Source of the DNA: Spirochaetales bacterium
GTDB lineage: Bacteria; Spirochaetota; Spirochaetia; UBA9216
NCBI GenBank assembly: GCA_016839055.1
Contig: JAEKNX010000009.1
Coordinates: 1-64,000, forward strand
Reading direction: 5' to 3'
DNA length: 64,000 bases
Part shown: one piece after another, positions 17,756 to 27,009 of the stretch
Numbering within the stretch: the stretch's first letter is position 1
Layout of the letters: each line of letters opens with the position of its first letter
Translations under genes and position numbers: made by a program
Notes under the pieces: generated by a model
Told to the model about the DNA's origin: nothing
What the model saw: only the letters and a program-made list of their open reading frames with translations
Database searches by the model: none

Positions 17756-19279
17756 TTATCTTTTCAATCCATAAAGGGTTTTATCGTTCCAGATATTATA
17801 GGCCTTTTTATGCGGATCATGTAAGGTCTTCATTTCCTCACTTATAGACAAAACCGGCCTTAAGCTGCCGTCATATTTTTCCCAGATAAATGATTTATTA
17901 TCGTTAGGGTTTGAATTTTTAATAAAATTAATCCAATACGAATGCATATTTTTTGATACGATAGAAGGCCCACTTGTTTCATGAGCTAAAATACTAGTCA
18001 ATTCGCAGTCAAGGTTATTAAAGGCAAACATTATTTCCATGCCGTGAAATGAGCCGATGCCGAGTTTCTTTGTAATAATCGTCTCATAATCAAAACGATA
18101 GGCGTAGGTATCATTATCCTTTGAATGAGAATCCATGATTATTGTGTTGTCGCAGGTAAAACACATTTCCATTCCCATTTCCTTTAATGAAGGAAGATCA
18201 GGATGTCCGGGATAATTTGCTAAAATGTCTTCTTTACTTAAATTGATATTTAATTCAAACATGCGATCTACCTGCTCCTTGGTAGACGGAAGCCAGGGTG
18301 AGTTTTCTCTGACGAAGAGAGCGGCTTCATCTTTGTTTGTTCCGATAAGCAGCGGGATATCCAGCACGTTTCCTGTCTTAAAAGCTTCTATAATGGACAT
18401 CGGCAGAATATCACCATCGACAATAAAACCTGCTGGCCATGCACCAGGGGCAATATCTGTAAAAGTACTGAGCAACGTCAAAGAAGCATCGGCTGCTTGT
18501 TCAGGGCAAATATGCATAAGGCCCTTTCCGTCATTCTTTTCAAGACCGAGATGTTCCATTGCCTTTTGTGCCCAGAGAGTTGCCATCTCTTTTTCTAATA
18601 CTGAGCTGCATACGCCGCTCTGAGAGATGGCCTTATGGAAAAGATTTTTTGAATAGGGAGAAGCCATTATAGCAAGTACGCTCGAAGCACCCGCCGACTC
18701 GCCCATTAAGCAGATATTCTCGCAATCTCCCCCAAAAGACTCAATGTTTTCCTTAATCCATCTTAAGGCCGCGATTTGATCTGAGAGACCGATATTTGTA
18801 TCAAAAGTTAGTTCATCATCGCTTAAGTAACTAAAATCAGTAAACCCAAAGATTCCAAGCCGGTATTGAATACTAACAAAGACTATGTCTCCGTTTCGTG
18901 CAAAATTCCCGCCGTCATACATAACTGCAGAAGCCTCGCCTATTGTGAATGCACCACCGTGAATCCACACCAGAACGGGTTTCTTTTCTGGTATCTTTTC
19001 AGTTTTCTTTGAGGGTGTCCAGATATTCAGATACAGGCAATCCTCATCCTGAGGGATATCATTATCAGGCGTAATCTGCCCGCCGTCCGGCTGAACTGCT
19101 TTGTTTTTGAAATGGTCGCAGGACAGAGTGCAGTTCCACTTCTCTACTGGCTCGGCTCGCCTAAAGCGCCTATTCCCTACAGGAGGTCTTGCATAAGGAA
19201 TCCCTAAATATTGGATAGCATCTTCATTATTATATCCTGTTATCTTTCCTGACTTTGTTTCAATAATAATATCACTCAT
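17756..19279 (-). CDS. Type-B carboxylesterase (COesterase)
   Basis: A 507-residue alpha/beta hydrolase of the carboxylesterase/cholinesterase family. The oxyanion motif is WIHGGAF near 106-112, the nucleophile is Ser195 in GESAGASS, and GSFHGMEIMF supplies the catalytic His. NEDAIQYLGIPYARPPVG is the family N-terminal signature, and DEDCLYLNIWTP is present. The frame is open 39 codons further upstream, into the GDPD gene, but the ATG at 19279 has AAGGAAGGA upstream and matches the family start. It is the last gene of an MFS-GDPD-esterase operon. There is no signal peptide, so a cytoplasmic role is likely. Confidence 0.88.
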   Translation of the reverse strand: MSDIIIETKSGKITGYNNEDAIQYLGIPYARPPVGNRRFRRAEPVEKWNCTLSCDHFKNKAVQPDGGQITPDNDIPQDEDCLYLNIWTPSKKTEKIPEKKPVLVWIHGGAFTIGEASAVMYDGGNFARNGDIVFVSIQYRLGIFGFTDFSYLSDDELTFDTNIGLSDQIAALRWIKENIESFGGDCENICLMGESAGASSVLAIMASPYSKNLFHKAISQSGVCSSVLEKEMATLWAQKAMEHLGLEKNDGKGLMHICPEQAADASLTLLSTFTDIAPGAWPAGFIVDGDILPMSIIEAFKTGNVLDIPLLIGTNKDEAALFVRENSPWLPSTKEQVDRMFELNINLSKEDILANYPGHPDLPSLKEMGMEMCFTCDNTIIMDSHSKDNDTYAYRFDYETIITKKLGIGSFHGMEIMFAFNNLDCELTSILAHETSGPSIVSKNMHSYWINFIKNSNPNDNKSFIWEKYDGSLRPVLSISEEMKTLHDPHKKAYNIWNDKTLYGLKR

Positions 19280-19295
19280 GTTATCCAATCCTTCC

Positions 19296-20141
19296 TTATG
19301 ATAAATACTGTTCGAAAATAACTGAATCGTATTTCTGTAGTAGCTTTTCTTCTGTTTCTTTTGATGTAACCGTCCAGCAGGCAATCTTTGCCCCAAGTAA
19401 TTTGTTTAGCTTGACCATGAAATTAATATCCTGCCATCTATATCCAATAAAATTTGGTCGACTTTTATAATTATAAAGCAGGTACGTCATCATCTTTCTT
19501 CTTCGAAGCGGAATCTTCTCTGCTGCAGCCTTCCCGATCGCGGGGACGTAACACTGAAGCCCCATAGATAGCTGTCCTCTCATGATTTCAGGCTTATTTA
19601 ATTTATACCATTCAAGCACATTATAATTGAAACTCTCAACAAAATAGCTGCCGGAATATTTCGAAAGAAGAGCTTCAGCCAGAGTACATATTGTTGAAGC
19701 ATTAGATCCCGGCATTCCTGCTTTATATTCAATGAGCAGAGGGACCTTTCCATCAACTAGTTTAAGAAACTCTTTAAACGTAGGTATCTGCTCCTTTGTC
19801 CCTGACAGATATAATTTCCTGAGCTCATTGAGTGTCAGGGAAGATACAGCCTCTTCAATTTGACACATTCTTTTCAGCGAATCATCATGAAAAACAACAA
19901 TCTCGTTGTCTTTAGTGAGTCTGATATCCAGTTCTATTGCATAACCTTTTTCTACAGCTATCTTAAAGGCTGCCAGCGAATTCTCCGGAACATCGGTATT
20001 GTTATACATACCCCGGTGAGCGAATTTAAGTTTATCAAACTTAATCTCACTTCCGCGGGAAGCTCTCCTTGGCGCAGTGAGGAAGATAAATGCCAGGAAT
20101 GACACGATGGTCATTCCTATAAGGCAGACTGCAACTACCAT
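19296..20141 (-). CDS. Glycerophosphodiester phosphodiesterase (GDPD), membrane-anchored
   Basis: A 281-residue enzyme with one N-terminal hydrophobic anchor (residues 1-22) followed by a GDPD TIM barrel. FAHRGMYNNTDVPENS carries the catalytic His/Arg and Glu, ELDIRLT the metal ligands and VFHDDSLKR the second His. GDPDs hydrolyse glycerophosphodiesters to glycerol-3-phosphate and an alcohol. The start overlaps the MFS transporter stop by one base, so transport and hydrolysis are likely coupled. The substrate of the system is not known. Confidence 0.88.
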   Translation of the reverse strand: MVVAVCLIGMTIVSFLAFIFLTAPRRASRGSEIKFDKLKFAHRGMYNNTDVPENSLAAFKIAVEKGYAIELDIRLTKDNEIVVFHDDSLKRMCQIEEAVSSLTLNELRKLYLSGTKEQIPTFKEFLKLVDGKVPLLIEYKAGMPGSNASTICTLAEALLSKYSGSYFVESFNYNVLEWYKLNKPEIMRGQLSMGLQCYVPAIGKAAAEKIPLRRRKMMTYLLYNYKSRPNFIGYRWQDINFMVKLNKLLGAKIACWTVTSKETEEKLLQKYDSVIFEQYLS

Positions 20142-21469
20142 CAGTCCAGGACTTCTTCAGAAGCAAGTTCCAATGCTTCCCGCATAATTGGTTTGGCGTC
20201 TCCCAATTTGATAAACATACAACAAACGGCTCCTAGAGTAGAGAACGTAAAGGCATACCATGTAATAGATCCATAGCCGAAACCTAGAGTTTCAATGAAT
20301 ACTGAAGCAAGAGTGGGAGTAATAATTTGGGCAACGGTAGCTGCAATATAGTAATAACCCATATAACGGCCTGTATCCCTATCCTTTGCAAGTTCTACAA
20401 CCATAGGCCCTGCATTGATTGAAACCATCGGAAATCCTATTGAGTATATTACAAACCAGATGTATATGAAGCTTACATTTGCAGAAGTTATAGATCCCAG
20501 CCCGAGAAAAGAAAACGCTATAATTATCATTCCTATTAAAGCGGACTTCCTCCGTCCGATCTTGGAGGATAAGGCGGCAGCTGGAAATGCGAATATCAGT
20601 ATAAGAACAACCCTTAATAAATAGGGTGTTGTCCAGCTTGCATCCTGCAGCAGGTATTTTGTCAGATAGTTTGAATAGTGGGTTCCAAAAGCGTTATATC
20701 CCATGTACATCAGAGCTACGACACCCAGAATTGCAAACAGGCTCTTAAACTCCGGCTTGCTTAGCTTTGTTACTTTGTTATCACCTACCTGTGTTTTTTC
20801 ATCAGTTAATCCAAGTTCCGCATTCTGTCTTTGTACATGAGCAATGGCCTTGTTCTCTCTGAAAAATATCATATAAACGGCTGTTACTATAACCATCACA
20901 ATGGCGACAAAGGCAATTGTAATAGAGAAGCCTCTTGAAAGCAGAGCTCTACCGAGAATAGCAAAAATTACTCCGGCAAGTCCTCCTATAAGAGTTAGCA
21001 TTGCATTAGCCTTCGTCCTTTGTGGGCGAATAAAACAATCTGCAGAAAGTGCTGCTGCCGGCGAGCGAAAAATGCTCATACTGAAAACTGCTATGAGCAA
21101 TGCAATTAGAAATAAAACAAAGGCGCTCACACTTATAGTCTCTAATGAATAGGCGAGCTGCATTGTATCAGCCATATTCATGGCAACAAGGCCGAACAAA
21201 CCGCCTATGGTTCCCCATAAAATCAGAGGAGTTCTTCTACCCATTTTGCTATTAATCTTATCAGATATGACTCCAAATAGCGGAAGGAAGAGTAATGCAA
21301 CAATATTATCGATCGACATTATTACACTATAGCCAACTGTAGAAATGTGAAAGTGATATGATAATATCAGGGGGACAATATAATCATATGCCTGCCAGAA
21401 AATTGTGATCGAAAAGAACGGAAGGCTGATTAATGCCGCCTTTCCCCAATTCATTTTGATTTTTTTCAT
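20141..21469 (-). CDS. MFS transporter (GPH/SLC45-like)
   Basis: A 442-residue, 12-segment major-facilitator protein. The signature loop between helices 2 and 3 is DKINSKMGRRTP, a pattern seen in GPH and sucrose/maltose-type symporters. The open frame extends 30 codons further to 21559, but the ATG at 21469 has AGGAG at 6 nt and starts just before the first membrane helix. It heads the MFS-GDPD-esterase operon and faces the LytTR regulator. The substrate may be a sugar or a glycerophospho-compound, by context only. Confidence 0.82.
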   Translation of the reverse strand: MKKIKMNWGKAALISLPFFSITIFWQAYDYIVPLILSYHFHISTVGYSVIMSIDNIVALLFLPLFGVISDKINSKMGRRTPLILWGTIGGLFGLVAMNMADTMQLAYSLETISVSAFVLFLIALLIAVFSMSIFRSPAAALSADCFIRPQRTKANAMLTLIGGLAGVIFAILGRALLSRGFSITIAFVAIVMVIVTAVYMIFFRENKAIAHVQRQNAELGLTDEKTQVGDNKVTKLSKPEFKSLFAILGVVALMYMGYNAFGTHYSNYLTKYLLQDASWTTPYLLRVVLILIFAFPAAALSSKIGRRKSALIGMIIIAFSFLGLGSITSANVSFIYIWFVIYSIGFPMVSINAGPMVVELAKDRDTGRYMGYYYIAATVAQIITPTLASVFIETLGFGYGSITWYAFTFSTLGAVCCMFIKLGDAKPIMREALELASEEVLD

Positions 21470-21532
21470 TGTTTTCTCCTGTCTAATTATTAAAAAATTC
21501 CAAGAAACTATAATTTGTTCGACGATATCATT

Positions 21533-21546
21533 AAAATTCGAATTTT
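21533..21546. promoter_or_regulatory. Perfect palindrome between MFS operon and LytTR gene
   Basis: AAAATTCGAATTTT is fully self-complementary. It lies midway in the 147-bp divergent region, so it could be an operator for one or both operons. It is AT-rich, so chance is not excluded. Confidence 0.35.
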
Positions 21547-21616
21547 GAATTGTTTTCACTTAAAAGGCAGTTTTTGCACTTTTAAAGTTGTACTTTTTTC
21601 ATTATTATCACTTGCT

Positions 21617-22348
21617 ATGCTCAGGATTTCAATTTGCGATGATTCACCGGAAGAAATAGAGAATATAATAATTCTTCTCTCGGAATACTCTAAAACATAT
21701 CCTTTAAGGATTGAAACCTATACTTCCAGTTTAGATTTCATGGATGTTATAGAGAATGAATCTGAGGCAGATATTTATCTTCTGGATATTATCATGCCTT
21801 ATTATACAGGACTGGATCTTGGCAAAACGATAATAGAGCGCTATGGCAACGCCGCGCTGATCTTCTTTACAACTTCCACTGAATATGCCCTGGATGCCTA
21901 CGAAATTGATGCACTTCAATATCTATTAAAACCTGTTAATAAACAGTCTCTTTTTAAAGCGCTGGACAGGGCAAGGTCTTTATTGAGAAAAAAACAAAAA
22001 ATCGTCATGATAAACTCAAAGGAAGGCCTGATACCAATAGTTCACAGAGAAATTCAATTTGTAGAATACCTGAATCACTGTAATTATTTCCACATTCTCG
22101 ATGATACTATTCAGAGTAAATCACACAGAGATTCTTTTGAACAATCCATTTCCGAATTGTTTAATGATGAGCTTTTCATTCAGACCCATAGAGCTTTTCT
22201 TGTGAATATGTGGCACATCCGGAGGATGGAGCACGATTTCTTTATAATGAGTGACTCTTCAATAATTCCCATATCAAAAAACCGTCTGAAAGACGTACGA
22301 GGAAGGTATATGAGTTTCCTGGAGAACGGAGTAAGAACAATTGGATAA
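21617..22348 (+). CDS. LytTR-family response regulator
   Basis: A 243-residue regulator. The receiver domain (1-~120) has the acidic pair DD near residue 8, the phosphorylated Asp in DIYLLDIIMP, and a conserved Lys in LLKPVN. The DNA-binding LytTR domain (~145-240) includes the typical FIQTHRAFLVNM. The frame is open from 21515, but the receiver fold begins at this ATG. No clear Shine-Dalgarno is seen. It overlaps the downstream kinase by 8 nt and is divergent from the MFS operon, its likely target. It is an AgrA/VirR-type system. Confidence 0.85.
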   Translation: MLRISICDDSPEEIENIIILLSEYSKTYPLRIETYTSSLDFMDVIENESEADIYLLDIIMPYYTGLDLGKTIIERYGNAALIFFTTSTEYALDAYEIDALQYLLKPVNKQSLFKALDRARSLLRKKQKIVMINSKEGLIPIVHREIQFVEYLNHCNYFHILDDTIQSKSHRDSFEQSISELFNDELFIQTHRAFLVNMWHIRRMEHDFFIMSDSSIIPISKNRLKDVRGRYMSFLENGVRTIG

Positions 22349-23636
22349 CCCGGTATTACTACGACTCTTTGTTTCCCAGTTCTTTTTATGCTATTTTTTT
22401 ATCGCTATAACTCCCCTGAAAGAACCTAAGAGAAGAAACACCGTCATGGTTATCTCGGGTGCAATAATAATAACCTTAGCTAATGCGGTAATAATACAAC
22501 TACTCGGACTTCGGGGTTTTTATATTAGATTTTATTTTTTTACTTTGATATTGCCTTACCTGGTTCTCCTGTCTTTCTTTGCACGGACCAAAGGGGCCAA
22601 ATTATTATTTGGTATCCTTACTGTAGAGATACTCGGTAATGTTGCTATTGTAAATGGTCTGTTCTTTTCATATCTAATATCCGGAAAGGACAATCCGGTC
22701 CTTGATGTTATTATCAGAATAATAACATTTTCCTTGATACTTCCGATTTTTCTAAGGTATATAAGACCAAAATTCTTACAGATATTGGAGAAGCTGGATA
22801 AAGGATGGACATTTTTAAACGCTGTCCTTATGGTATCCTATATACTCTCTTATTATATTGCTTTTGTACCGTCACCTATCATGTACAGAGCTGATTATTT
22901 TCCGCATCTTTACATTAACATTCTTTTATCTATACTGATATACGTCATTATTTTTTTATTTTTTATACAAATCCAGTCAAAATTTGAAACAGAACGTGAT
23001 AAACAGTTATTATCAATACAGGTTTCAGCTCTCGCTAATCAATCAGTAAAAATCTCCGCGTCTGAAGATAAAATGAGAATATTGCGCCACGACATGCATC
23101 ATCATTTTAATATAATCAGTGATCATCTATCTAAAGGGAATATTGAAGATGCTCAAAATTTTATAGGCTACTGTGAGGATGAATTACGTAAATCTGTAAT
23201 CAAGCAGTACTGTAAAAACAGGACTATTAATGCTGCACTTAGTTATTACATAGAACTCGCTATTGAAAATTGTATTACTATTGAAACATCGATAGAAATT
23301 CCCGAAATCATCAACCTCAACTCAGCTGAACTCGCGGTTGTATTCTCCAATGGTTTTGAAAACGCAATAAATGCGTGTCTATCCATAGAAGATAAGAGAA
23401 AAAGAAGAATTGTCCTTAAAGCTAAATATACTCAGAAAAATTTGATTATCAATATTTCAAACTCATGTTTAAATACTGTTAAATTTGATAAGAATAGCAT
23501 TCCTGTCGCAACAAAACAGGGGCATGGTATTGGCATCATGAGTATTACGGCATTTGCAAATAAAAACGGCGGCATCCTGGATTTTTCAAAGACAGATGAC
23601 ATCTTCACATTTCGGTTGTTTCTAAATATTAACTGA
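22341..23636 (+). CDS. AgrC-like sensor histidine kinase (GHKL)
   Basis: A 431-residue kinase. The N-terminal half (1-~210) holds six or seven membrane helices with no extracellular domain, as in AgrC-type sensors. A helical dimerisation segment follows with the phospho-acceptor His in LRHDMHHHF, then a GHKL ATPase with the N-box ENAINACL and the G-box HGIGIMS. The start codon is TTG, overlapping the response regulator by 8 nt. Such kinases usually sense peptides or small membrane-permeant signals; no peptide gene is evident nearby. Confidence 0.85.
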   Translation: MDNPVLLRLFVSQFFLCYFFIAITPLKEPKRRNTVMVISGAIIITLANAVIIQLLGLRGFYIRFYFFTLILPYLVLLSFFARTKGAKLLFGILTVEILGNVAIVNGLFFSYLISGKDNPVLDVIIRIITFSLILPIFLRYIRPKFLQILEKLDKGWTFLNAVLMVSYILSYYIAFVPSPIMYRADYFPHLYINILLSILIYVIIFLFFIQIQSKFETERDKQLLSIQVSALANQSVKISASEDKMRILRHDMHHHFNIISDHLSKGNIEDAQNFIGYCEDELRKSVIKQYCKNRTINAALSYYIELAIENCITIETSIEIPEIINLNSAELAVVFSNGFENAINACLSIEDKRKRRIVLKAKYTQKNLIINISNSCLNTVKFDKNSIPVATKQGHGIGIMSITAFANKNGGILDFSKTDDIFTFRLFLNIN

Positions 23637-23836
23637 TTCTCAGAGATATTCCCGCGCGGAGTAATTATCGAGAATGTAAGCATACAAAAAGAAAAATACT
23701 GACAGAAGAGCCTGGATTATAACGAAAAAAGTTGTAAAGGAATTGCTTCAATCTTAATAAATGAAGCTCAATCATGGTTACTGAAAAAAAATATAAATGA
23801 ATTTAAATTTCAATCTGTGTTTGTATAATATCGTAG

Positions 23837-24172
23837 ATTGAGTATGTTAATAGAAATTTCTACTACATTTTAGATGATAGCTCTAAAACAGATAAGTTTT
23901 TTAGTGATCTGGCGAAGGAGTATCTCAATTTTTTTAATTCAATTTATTACATTGATCCTTTGTATGGTGGTGCTGATTCCTATGCAAATCAAGGGACAGA
24001 GATGGAGAAAATAATTCGGAATTTCCCTAATACAGTTAAACAGAAGTGGCCTGCTTATATAAAGCCCGATATAGACAAGTTTAGAAAATCTTTGCTGATT
24101 GAAACAGCCATAGTAGTCTTTGTTTTACTGACTTTGTTGGTGCTTTTAAGGTTAAAGCGTCCTGTCAATTGA
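23837..24172 (+). pseudogene. C-terminal remnant of an unknown membrane protein
   Basis: An open frame of about 111 codons with no ATG at its head, only a TTG in the middle (23960). It ends in a single hydrophobic helix and LRLKRPVN. The upstream 200 bp (23637-23836) holds only short broken frames. It looks like the tail of a decayed single-pass protein. Its family is not recognised. Confidence 0.45.
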
Positions 24173-24251
24173 CTGGTAGAATTGTAATATTTGGGAAGCT
24201 GTTCTTTATTGTTATCTATCATAATTTCACCCCTATAAAAATAGTCCTATT

Positions 24252-24751
24252 TTATTTTTCAGTTTCTGAAAGCCAATCAAGAATCGTATCGAGTGCGAGC
24301 CCGAAGTTACCGACCTGGCAATGGTTCTGACCTTGAACTTCCTCTGTAAAGACAAGCGGGGTTACAGATTTTGCATTCACAAGTGCATTTACTTGAATAT
24401 TGTGCATCTTGAAAGGCACCAAATGGTCATCGAGACCTGTAAGAATCATGACATCCTGCGTTACCAGTTCCGAATGGAGATTCTGGCTGTTAACTTCGGA
24501 AAGCGATTCCGCCGCCTCAACAGGCCGGTCCGTTCTTGTAATATGCATCAAATGGTTAAAGAACCAGGCCGATTGCGAATTTGATTCCATCTGGCTGAGA
24601 ATTTGTTTGTTTGTAAATCTTTCATTCGACGGAGCGCGAATTGAGCGATTTTCTGACTGCCCCAACCGACATATTGATTGACATCGTAAGAAACGCTTAA
24701 AGCTACGACCCGCGAAATCCTGGGTTCAAAAGCAGCTGCCCGAATTGCCAT
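24252..24751 (-). pseudogene. Frameshifted alpha/beta-hydrolase remnant
   Basis: Two overlapping minus-strand frames together read as the C-terminal two thirds of an alpha/beta hydrolase. The upstream frame (24751-24548) has the lid region AIRAAAFEPRISRVVALS; the downstream frame (24665-24252) has the catalytic Asp in GLDDHLVP and His in GQNHCQVGN. The nucleophile-elbow Ser region is missing from the 5' end. A frameshift lies between about 24600 and 24665. Confidence 0.65.
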
Positions 24752-24884
24752 GAAAGGCAGGAAAACTATCTGAAATAATATTTAGCAATTGCACCTAAGG
24801 TTTCGCAGTTACTCTACCGCGCTTTCATTGAGTTGGCAAATAGATTTATATATGGCATTATGTATACAGATAAGAGAGGATTAT

Positions 24885-25322
24885 ATGAACAAACACTTTA
24901 ATTTTATATTGCTAAAAGCGCTAAGCTTATTACTTATATTAGTATTTTATACAGGATGCGTCAGTACCCGGGTCTCGCTTCCGCTTCCCACCAATACCGA
25001 CTGGGAACTCATTTCAATTGAATACGACGAGCTCGGAAGCAAGACGCCGAGTCCGGAAGAAAAATACTCTGTTACATTCAAGGCTGACGGCAGCCTGCAC
25101 GGCCAGGTTGACTGCAACCGCTATATGTCGTCATATACTGAAGAAGACGGAACCATCGAGATAATGATGATTGCCAGCACCATGGCAGCATGCCCTCCCG
25201 GCTCCATTTCTCAGGATTATCTTAAAGCCTTCCAGACTATTACCGGCTTCTTTGCGGGTGAGGATAAACTCATCCTCCATTTCAGCGGGGGCAGCCTGGA
25301 ATATGCTCCTGTTCAGGATTGA
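24885..25322 (+). CDS. META-domain (HslJ-like) lipoprotein
   Basis: A 145-residue secreted lipoprotein. The signal peptide ends in the lipobox FYTGC (Cys near 25). The META domain runs from TDWELISIEYDELG to the end, with the family core VDCNRYMSSYTEEDG and MAACPPG. HslJ-type proteins sit in the outer membrane and are linked to novobiocin or heat response; the molecular function is unclear. The start was moved from 24789 to 24885 because GAGAGGA lies 5 nt upstream and the signal peptide begins here. Confidence 0.8.
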   Translation: MNKHFNFILLKALSLLLILVFYTGCVSTRVSLPLPTNTDWELISIEYDELGSKTPSPEEKYSVTFKADGSLHGQVDCNRYMSSYTEEDGTIEIMMIASTMAACPPGSISQDYLKAFQTITGFFAGEDKLILHFSGGSLEYAPVQD

Positions 25323-25456
25323 AATAATAATTCGTGGGAGAATATCTTCTCCCACGTGGTTGTCGAGTTCATTCAATATCATAGATTGGAATAAAAATAA
25401 AAAGATATTGCTTCCGCGCGTCAGTGTATTTGACATTTGGATTTAGATAAGATGGT

Positions 25457-25536
25457 GCAGCAAGCAGGGTTCCTTCGAATATATAAAATGCGAATGCTGT
25501 TGTGGTAAGATACTTATTGATTGACTTGAGAGTAAT
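25457..25536 (-). pseudogene. DUF4386 gene fragment, copy of part of the gene at 28710
   Basis: These 80 bases match 29074-29153 with nine differences by eye and no gaps. They encode KSINKYLTTTAFAFYIFEGTLLAA, against KSINKYLATTAFAFYISEGTLLAA in the intact gene. The fragment is embedded in a 60-codon frame without the rest of the protein. Confidence 0.7.
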
Positions 25537-25540
25537 GCTA

Positions 25541-25630
25541 TTAGTTTTCTTCATTATTCAGCTCTGTTTTGGCAGAAAGGTTAAATCCTTTCGCTACCAG
25601 CCATATTGCAAGAAATATTTCATTTAACAT
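25541..25630 (-). pseudogene. DUF4386 C-terminal tail fragment
   Basis: A short minus-strand frame (MLNEIFLAIWLVAKGFNLSA..) resembles the end of the intact DUF4386 protein (FELFIGIWIIVKGLSVSE). It lies immediately next to the other fragment but in reversed order relative to an intact gene, showing rearrangement. Confidence 0.4.
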
Positions 25631-25895
25631 AATCAGGTGCAATGAATCTGAGACTTTTCAATGATTCCGGACTCAGGCCTGCAGGAACTGTAACCTCATC
25701 AAATTGAAATCCCTCTAAGGTTTTCATTGTATAGAAGCCGGCAGTCTTGATGGACCGCTCTATTCGTGTTCTGTTTCTATTTTCTACTTCCATCTCAAGA
25801 AGACTCAACAGATATTTTTCAGGATCTGTTTCTTTAACCTGATCAAGGTTGTCGGTTAAACGCCTGAGTCTGAGCTTTTTGCAGCATCCTTCTTC
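25620..25895 (-). pseudogene. istB: istB (IS21 helper ATPase) N-terminal remnant
   Basis: The reading starts at ATGAAGAAG with AGGGAGG upstream. It shifts frame within the first ten codons, then runs as LRLRRLTDNLDQV.., MEVENRNRTRIERSIKTAGF, KTLEGFQF, ending LRFIAPDYVK. This is the N-terminal region of IstB before its Walker A motif. The AAA+ core is missing. Confidence 0.7.
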
Positions 25896-25962
25896 ATTGC
25901 CTCCCTTGTTTCGTGGTTATTACAAAGGTCGGCGGCTCAGCGGGAGCCTGTGATGGCTTTTG
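25893..25962 (-). pseudogene. istA: istA (IS21 transposase) C-terminal tail
   Basis: A Pro-rich frame ending PPTFVITTKQGRQ and a TGA lies just before the istB start, as istA does in intact IS21 elements. Only about 23 codons remain. Confidence 0.5.
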
Positions 25963-25965
25963 CAT

Positions 25966-27009
25966 TTATGGGGAATTCCATTCTGCAAAAGTGGGGAATT
26001 CTGGTTTGCAATTCTGGGTATCTATATTATGCAATAAACCCATGCTTATTATTACATTTCCTTTTTTATGTCCTTTTTCAACATATCTATGGGCATCTGC
26101 TATATCATCCAATGAGTATCGTTTGTCGATAATTGTCTTTAATTTTTTATCTTTTATCAATTCTGAAATATATTGTAAATTTTTGATCTTTTCATTTACT
26201 GGTTTCATGCCGGCAGCTACAAAAAATGCCCTTCTGCCTTTTCTTTTCGACTGAAATAATCCTTTAAATAATACTTCCGGTGTTGGAAAGGTTGTTAAAT
26301 ATATTCCATTCTCTGTCAGTACATTCCTGCATTCTGAGAATGATTTTTTTGCGACAGTATCAAATATAATGTCATATTTATGATTTTCCTTAGTAAAATC
26401 AGTTTGAGTATAATCAATTACTTTTTTTGCACCCAGCGATGCTACCATTTCAATATTGGTGGAACTGCAGACACCGGTAACTTCGGCACCATAGCTGACT
26501 GCTATTTGAACAGCAGCTGTGCCGACAGAACCTGACGCACCATAGATAAGAATTTTCTGCTTATTTTTTATTCCGCCTTTATCTCTAAGAAAAACAAGGG
26601 CAGTCAATCCACCATCAACAATACCGGCAGCTTCTTCATAACTCATATTTTCAGGTATATCTACTATCGCTGAATCTTCAGATAAACACTTATATTCAGC
26701 ATGTGTACCTAAAGTATCGGTAGAGTAACCATAAACTTCTGCACCGGTCTTGAACTTAGTCACCCTTTTACCGATTTCAACTATTTCACCTGCCAAAACA
26801 TCTCCCGGTATAAAATGTTTCGGTTTAGATAAACCAGTAAAAAATCTTGATACAAACGGTTTGCCTTTTCTAAAAACAGGGTCTGTATTGTTTACTGCGG
26901 CTGCATGGATTTTAATCAACACCTCTTTTTCTTTTGGCGCTGGTGTTGGTACTTCCATAACCTTTAGAACTTCTGGTCCGCCATATCTGGTCACTAAAAC
27001 TGCTTTCAT
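25966..27009 (-). CDS. Medium-chain NAD(P)H quinone oxidoreductase-like dehydrogenase
   Basis: A 347-residue zinc-independent MDR. MKAVLVTRYGGPEVLKV is the family N-terminus; the Rossmann motif is IYGASGSVGTAAVQIA. KKVIDYTQTDF and YDIIFDTVAKKSF follow. It oxidises or reduces carbonyl or quinone substrates with NADPH. The start at 27009 has GAGG upstream and an ATGA overlap with the preceding gene; the frame is open 18 codons further up. The C-terminal ~18 residues after GNVIISM are unlike the family and run into the IS21 remnant, so the insertion probably replaced the native end. Confidence 0.85.
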   Translation of the reverse strand: MKAVLVTRYGGPEVLKVMEVPTPAPKEKEVLIKIHAAAVNNTDPVFRKGKPFVSRFFTGLSKPKHFIPGDVLAGEIVEIGKRVTKFKTGAEVYGYSTDTLGTHAEYKCLSEDSAIVDIPENMSYEEAAGIVDGGLTALVFLRDKGGIKNKQKILIYGASGSVGTAAVQIAVSYGAEVTGVCSSTNIEMVASLGAKKVIDYTQTDFTKENHKYDIIFDTVAKKSFSECRNVLTENGIYLTTFPTPEVLFKGLFQSKRKGRRAFFVAAGMKPVNEKIKNLQYISELIKDKKLKTIIDKRYSLDDIADAHRYVEKGHKKGNVIISMGLLHNIDTQNCKPEFPTFAEWNSP

